Assembly: GCA_007644065.1 (NCBI GenBank)
Contig: VJWN01000032.1
Location: 62,001-126,000 of the forward strand
Origin: Margaritispora aquatica
Lineage: Eukaryota > Ascomycota > Leotiomycetes > Helotiales > Discinellaceae
Reading direction: 5' to 3'
DNA length: 64,000 nucleotides
The notes below the pieces were generated by a model. It searched no databases, was not told where the DNA came from, and worked only from the letters and a program-made list of their open reading frames with translations. A program made the translations under genes and the position numbers. Positions 61,834 through 64,000 of this stretch are shown in pieces (positions within the stretch are counted from its first letter, which is position 1; each line of letters starts with the position of its first letter).

Positions 61834-63612
61834 GGGGGCTTTTATGAGAGGATAAAATGCTTTGGTGTGGTGTATGGTTTTTGGTGTAATATGGTGTACA
61901 AATATAGCGTATGGTTCAGGCGGAGAAACGGAGTTGAGAGTTGATGAACTGGCATTGGGAGACACATGGACATACAGGAAGACAATCTGCCTACTGCGAA
62001 TTGAAGTCGAGAGAGACTCGCTATCAGCGAACGGCCGAACAAGGGGACAAGCAAGAAAGATGGCTGTAGTGTGGGCTTAAGGAGCACTACTGCATTATAG
62101 AGGTGGCTATGGTATGGTATGATATACTCGATTGTCACATATAGTGAGCGAGGGAAGAAAACGATAAAATGGTATGCTATTAGCGCATCGCGACGAGGGC
62201 ACAGCGAAGCCAGGTAAAGGTAAATGGGGTTCGCCATCAAGTGAAGTGAAGTGAACCGAGGAATGGCACTTACTACCAATCAATCAACATGGTACCATAT
62301 GTGACAAGTCCATTGTTAGTTGATATCAGGGAGGGAAGAAAGAGGTAATAATAGCACACCAACCGTAATCGGAGGTACCCTATGTATGTATAATCGCATT
62401 AAACAAATACGACGAAGAAGCGTGAAGAGTTCCAAGTGGTCACCAGCTGGTAGTGGTAGTGGTAGTGGTACCCAGACTTAATCACCATCCATCCATCCAA
62501 ACACACAGGCACCGACAGACAACTCAATAAGCATACATACCTATCCCCTATTTATTTTCCGGCATCGCCAAAGCGGGCATGCAGGAAATCCCGCTTTAAC
62601 ATTCATTCATTCATTCATTCGTTAGCTTTGGATGTTACTTACTTGGTTGGTGCCCCATCGTTAATCTTATCAGAGTCTAGTTTTCCAGAAGCTTACAGAA
62701 GTATACACCGCACAGCACCGTACCGTGTATCCTAAAGTACGTACGTACGTATTTGAGGTACGGACGGGTCGCTCGGGTTGGTTGGGCGGCTCGGACTCGG
62801 GCTCGGGCTCGGGCAAGGCAAGGCGAGGGTACCTGCGTGAGCCTTGATTGAGCCTCTTCGTTGGAGTTGCAGATAAGTTTAAATCCGCCCGCCCAATCAA
62901 AAGAGGAGATCGCTTAGCTTTCCCTTTCTTCCCTTCCCTTCCCTTCCCATCCCTTCTAACCCCTTACCTCCTTACCTCCACATACCTTACTTCAGGCACG
63001 CTTCCCAAGCCGAGGTATTCCTGCGCATGTCTCGATATCCATCTTATCCACGCCCTATATCGAATTGAATTGCATTCAATTTAATTGAATTAGAAGGCGA
63101 GTTGGAAGGCGAGTTGGTACTGTTCTACTTCTCTGGACAACGTGAGGTAATTTATAAGGTAATCAATTGAGCATTAAATTCATCAGCAAGTGCTAGCGCA
63201 GTGGTCTTGCTTTGGTTCATGTTCCTGCTATTCGAGACTAGTGAAGTGAAGTGAAGTGATGACGAGAGAGAGAGAGAGAGATTTTCTTGATGGTGGTGAT
63301 GCGATGCGTGGCGTGGCGATGGGATAGGATGGGAGTTCTGTTTGAGGAAAAGGGGTGCGTACAATATGTGCATATATGGCGTGCGTGGTCCGGCCGGTGG
63401 CTTTTGATGGCCTTGGATTTCTTTCTTGGGCCAGTGAAAGAAATACTGTGGGATATCAAGCTGTTTTGTTTTGTTTTGTTTTGTTTTGAAAGCAGCTGCT
63501 TTTAACCTACTTGCCTCCTCCTCACATCACCATCATCTAGCTACATCGCCCCCACCACCTCCACCTCTACCTTTACCTCCACCAGCCTCTCCCTCCCTCG
63601 CTCACTCACGGC
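61834..63612. other. Intergenic with simple repeats
   Basis: No gene supported. Contains GGTAGT (about 62449-62470), CATT (62601-62621), CTCGGG-type (about 62790-62812), CCCTT (about 62925-62955), GTGAA (63239-63258), GA (63265-63280) and TTTTG (63463-63488) tracts. Convergent 3' ends of SLX1 and the ACC deaminase gene flank it. Confidence 0.55.
63463..63488. repeat. (TTTTG)n microsatellite
   Basis: Five tandem TTTTG copies; non-coding. Confidence 0.9.
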
Positions 63613-64000
63613 TCAAAACAACTCCGAATAAGCATTCAGCGCCAACTGGCCTCCAAGATGCGCATACAGCACCTTACTCCCCGCGGGAATCCCACCCGTC
63701 TTCACAAGGTCCATCATCCCGGCCAGACTCTTGCCCTCGTATACTGGGTCCGTGATGAAACCCTCCGTTTCGGCGCCGAACCGCATCGCTGCTATGGTGC
63801 TGGGACCTGGAATGCCGTAGACGCCGTCGTGGTAGGATTCGTTTAGTCTATGGGAGGGGGAGAGGATGCGGTTAGTTTATGTTGATGCGGTGTTGGGTGG
63901 AGATTATGACCAAAATTGAAATCAACATCTCCAGCCAACCAACAGGGCAAGGAGAGAAAGGAAGAGGGGGAAAACGCACTCAATATCACCCTCCCCAATA
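63613..64000 (-). CDS. 1-aminocyclopropane-1-carboxylate (ACC) deaminase, C-terminal part
   Basis: Partial, running off the right edge. Exons: from beyond 64000 to 63980, then 63847-63613; the intron 63848-63979 has a GTGCGT donor and CCATAG acceptor. The visible 85 or so residues read [20 protein letters not shown], then [20 protein letters not shown] and [20 protein letters not shown]. These are the conserved C-terminal blocks of ACC deaminase/D-cysteine desulfhydrase, including the VLYAHLGG motif. ACC deaminase is a PLP enzyme that breaks the ethylene precursor ACC into 2-oxobutyrate and ammonia, and is often found in plant-associated fungi. The PLP lysine lies outside the window. ACC deaminase cannot be cleanly separated from D-cysteine desulfhydrase on this part alone. 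Confidence 0.88.

Overview
This is 64 kb of a filamentous ascomycete chromosome (Pezizomycotina). Genes are spaced about 1-3 kb apart and carry short spliceosomal introns (about 44-160 nt) with GTAAGT/GTATGT-type donors. The gene set is fungal: two Zn2Cys6-type regulators, a HET-domain relic, a psi-factor/linoleate diol synthase, a 2EXR protein, and a chromodomain-HDA2/3 protein. Family resemblance suggests Leotiomycetes, but that is inference, not proof. I worked out the exon-intron structures by reading frames and splice sites by hand.

Layout. 1-1.2 kb: low-complexity DNA, then a WDR83/MORG1 WD40 gene (1231-2459). 2.9-10.7 kb: fast-evolving accessory region with a broken CBM20 protein gene, a 2EXR protein, an F-box protein, and two inverted F-box-like relics, one with two in-frame stops. 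11-19.8 kb: a secreted DUF3237 protein, small hypothetical ORFs, a GFA/CENP-V protein, a 5'-nucleotidase-type phosphoesterase with a strange 21-nt interruption, an FAD monooxygenase and an intron-containing tRNA-Val. 20-25.3 kb: two Zn-cluster transcription factors. 26.4-28.2 kb: a hexose transporter with clustered CreA-type sites upstream. 28.9-32.9 kb: gene-poor, partly AT-rich DNA with a shattered HET gene and two related 15/18-bp tandem arrays. 32.9-39.2 kb: a chromodomain/HDA2-3 protein and a membrane hydroxylase-SDR fusion. 39.6-44.5 kb: a group of very small Cys-rich genes, two of them apparently N-myristoylated paralogs, one with a tandemly duplicated leader. 44.5-47.5 kb: nothing firm. 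47.5-51 kb: linoleate diol synthase (Ppo family). 52.3-57.9 kb: KDM5/JARID1 H3K4 demethylase. 60.3-61.8 kb: SLX1 nuclease. 63.6 kb to the edge: 3' part of an ACC deaminase gene.

How the genes fit together. There is no biosynthetic cluster or operon. Two chromatin regulators (the HDA-complex chromodomain subunit and KDM5) and the oxylipin synthase lie within 25 kb, but nothing in the sequence links them functionally. The most unusual items are the Cys-rich mini-gene group with its duplicated leader, the hydroxylase-SDR fusion, the 21-nt interruption in the 5'-nucleotidase, and the period-15 arrays beside the HET relic.
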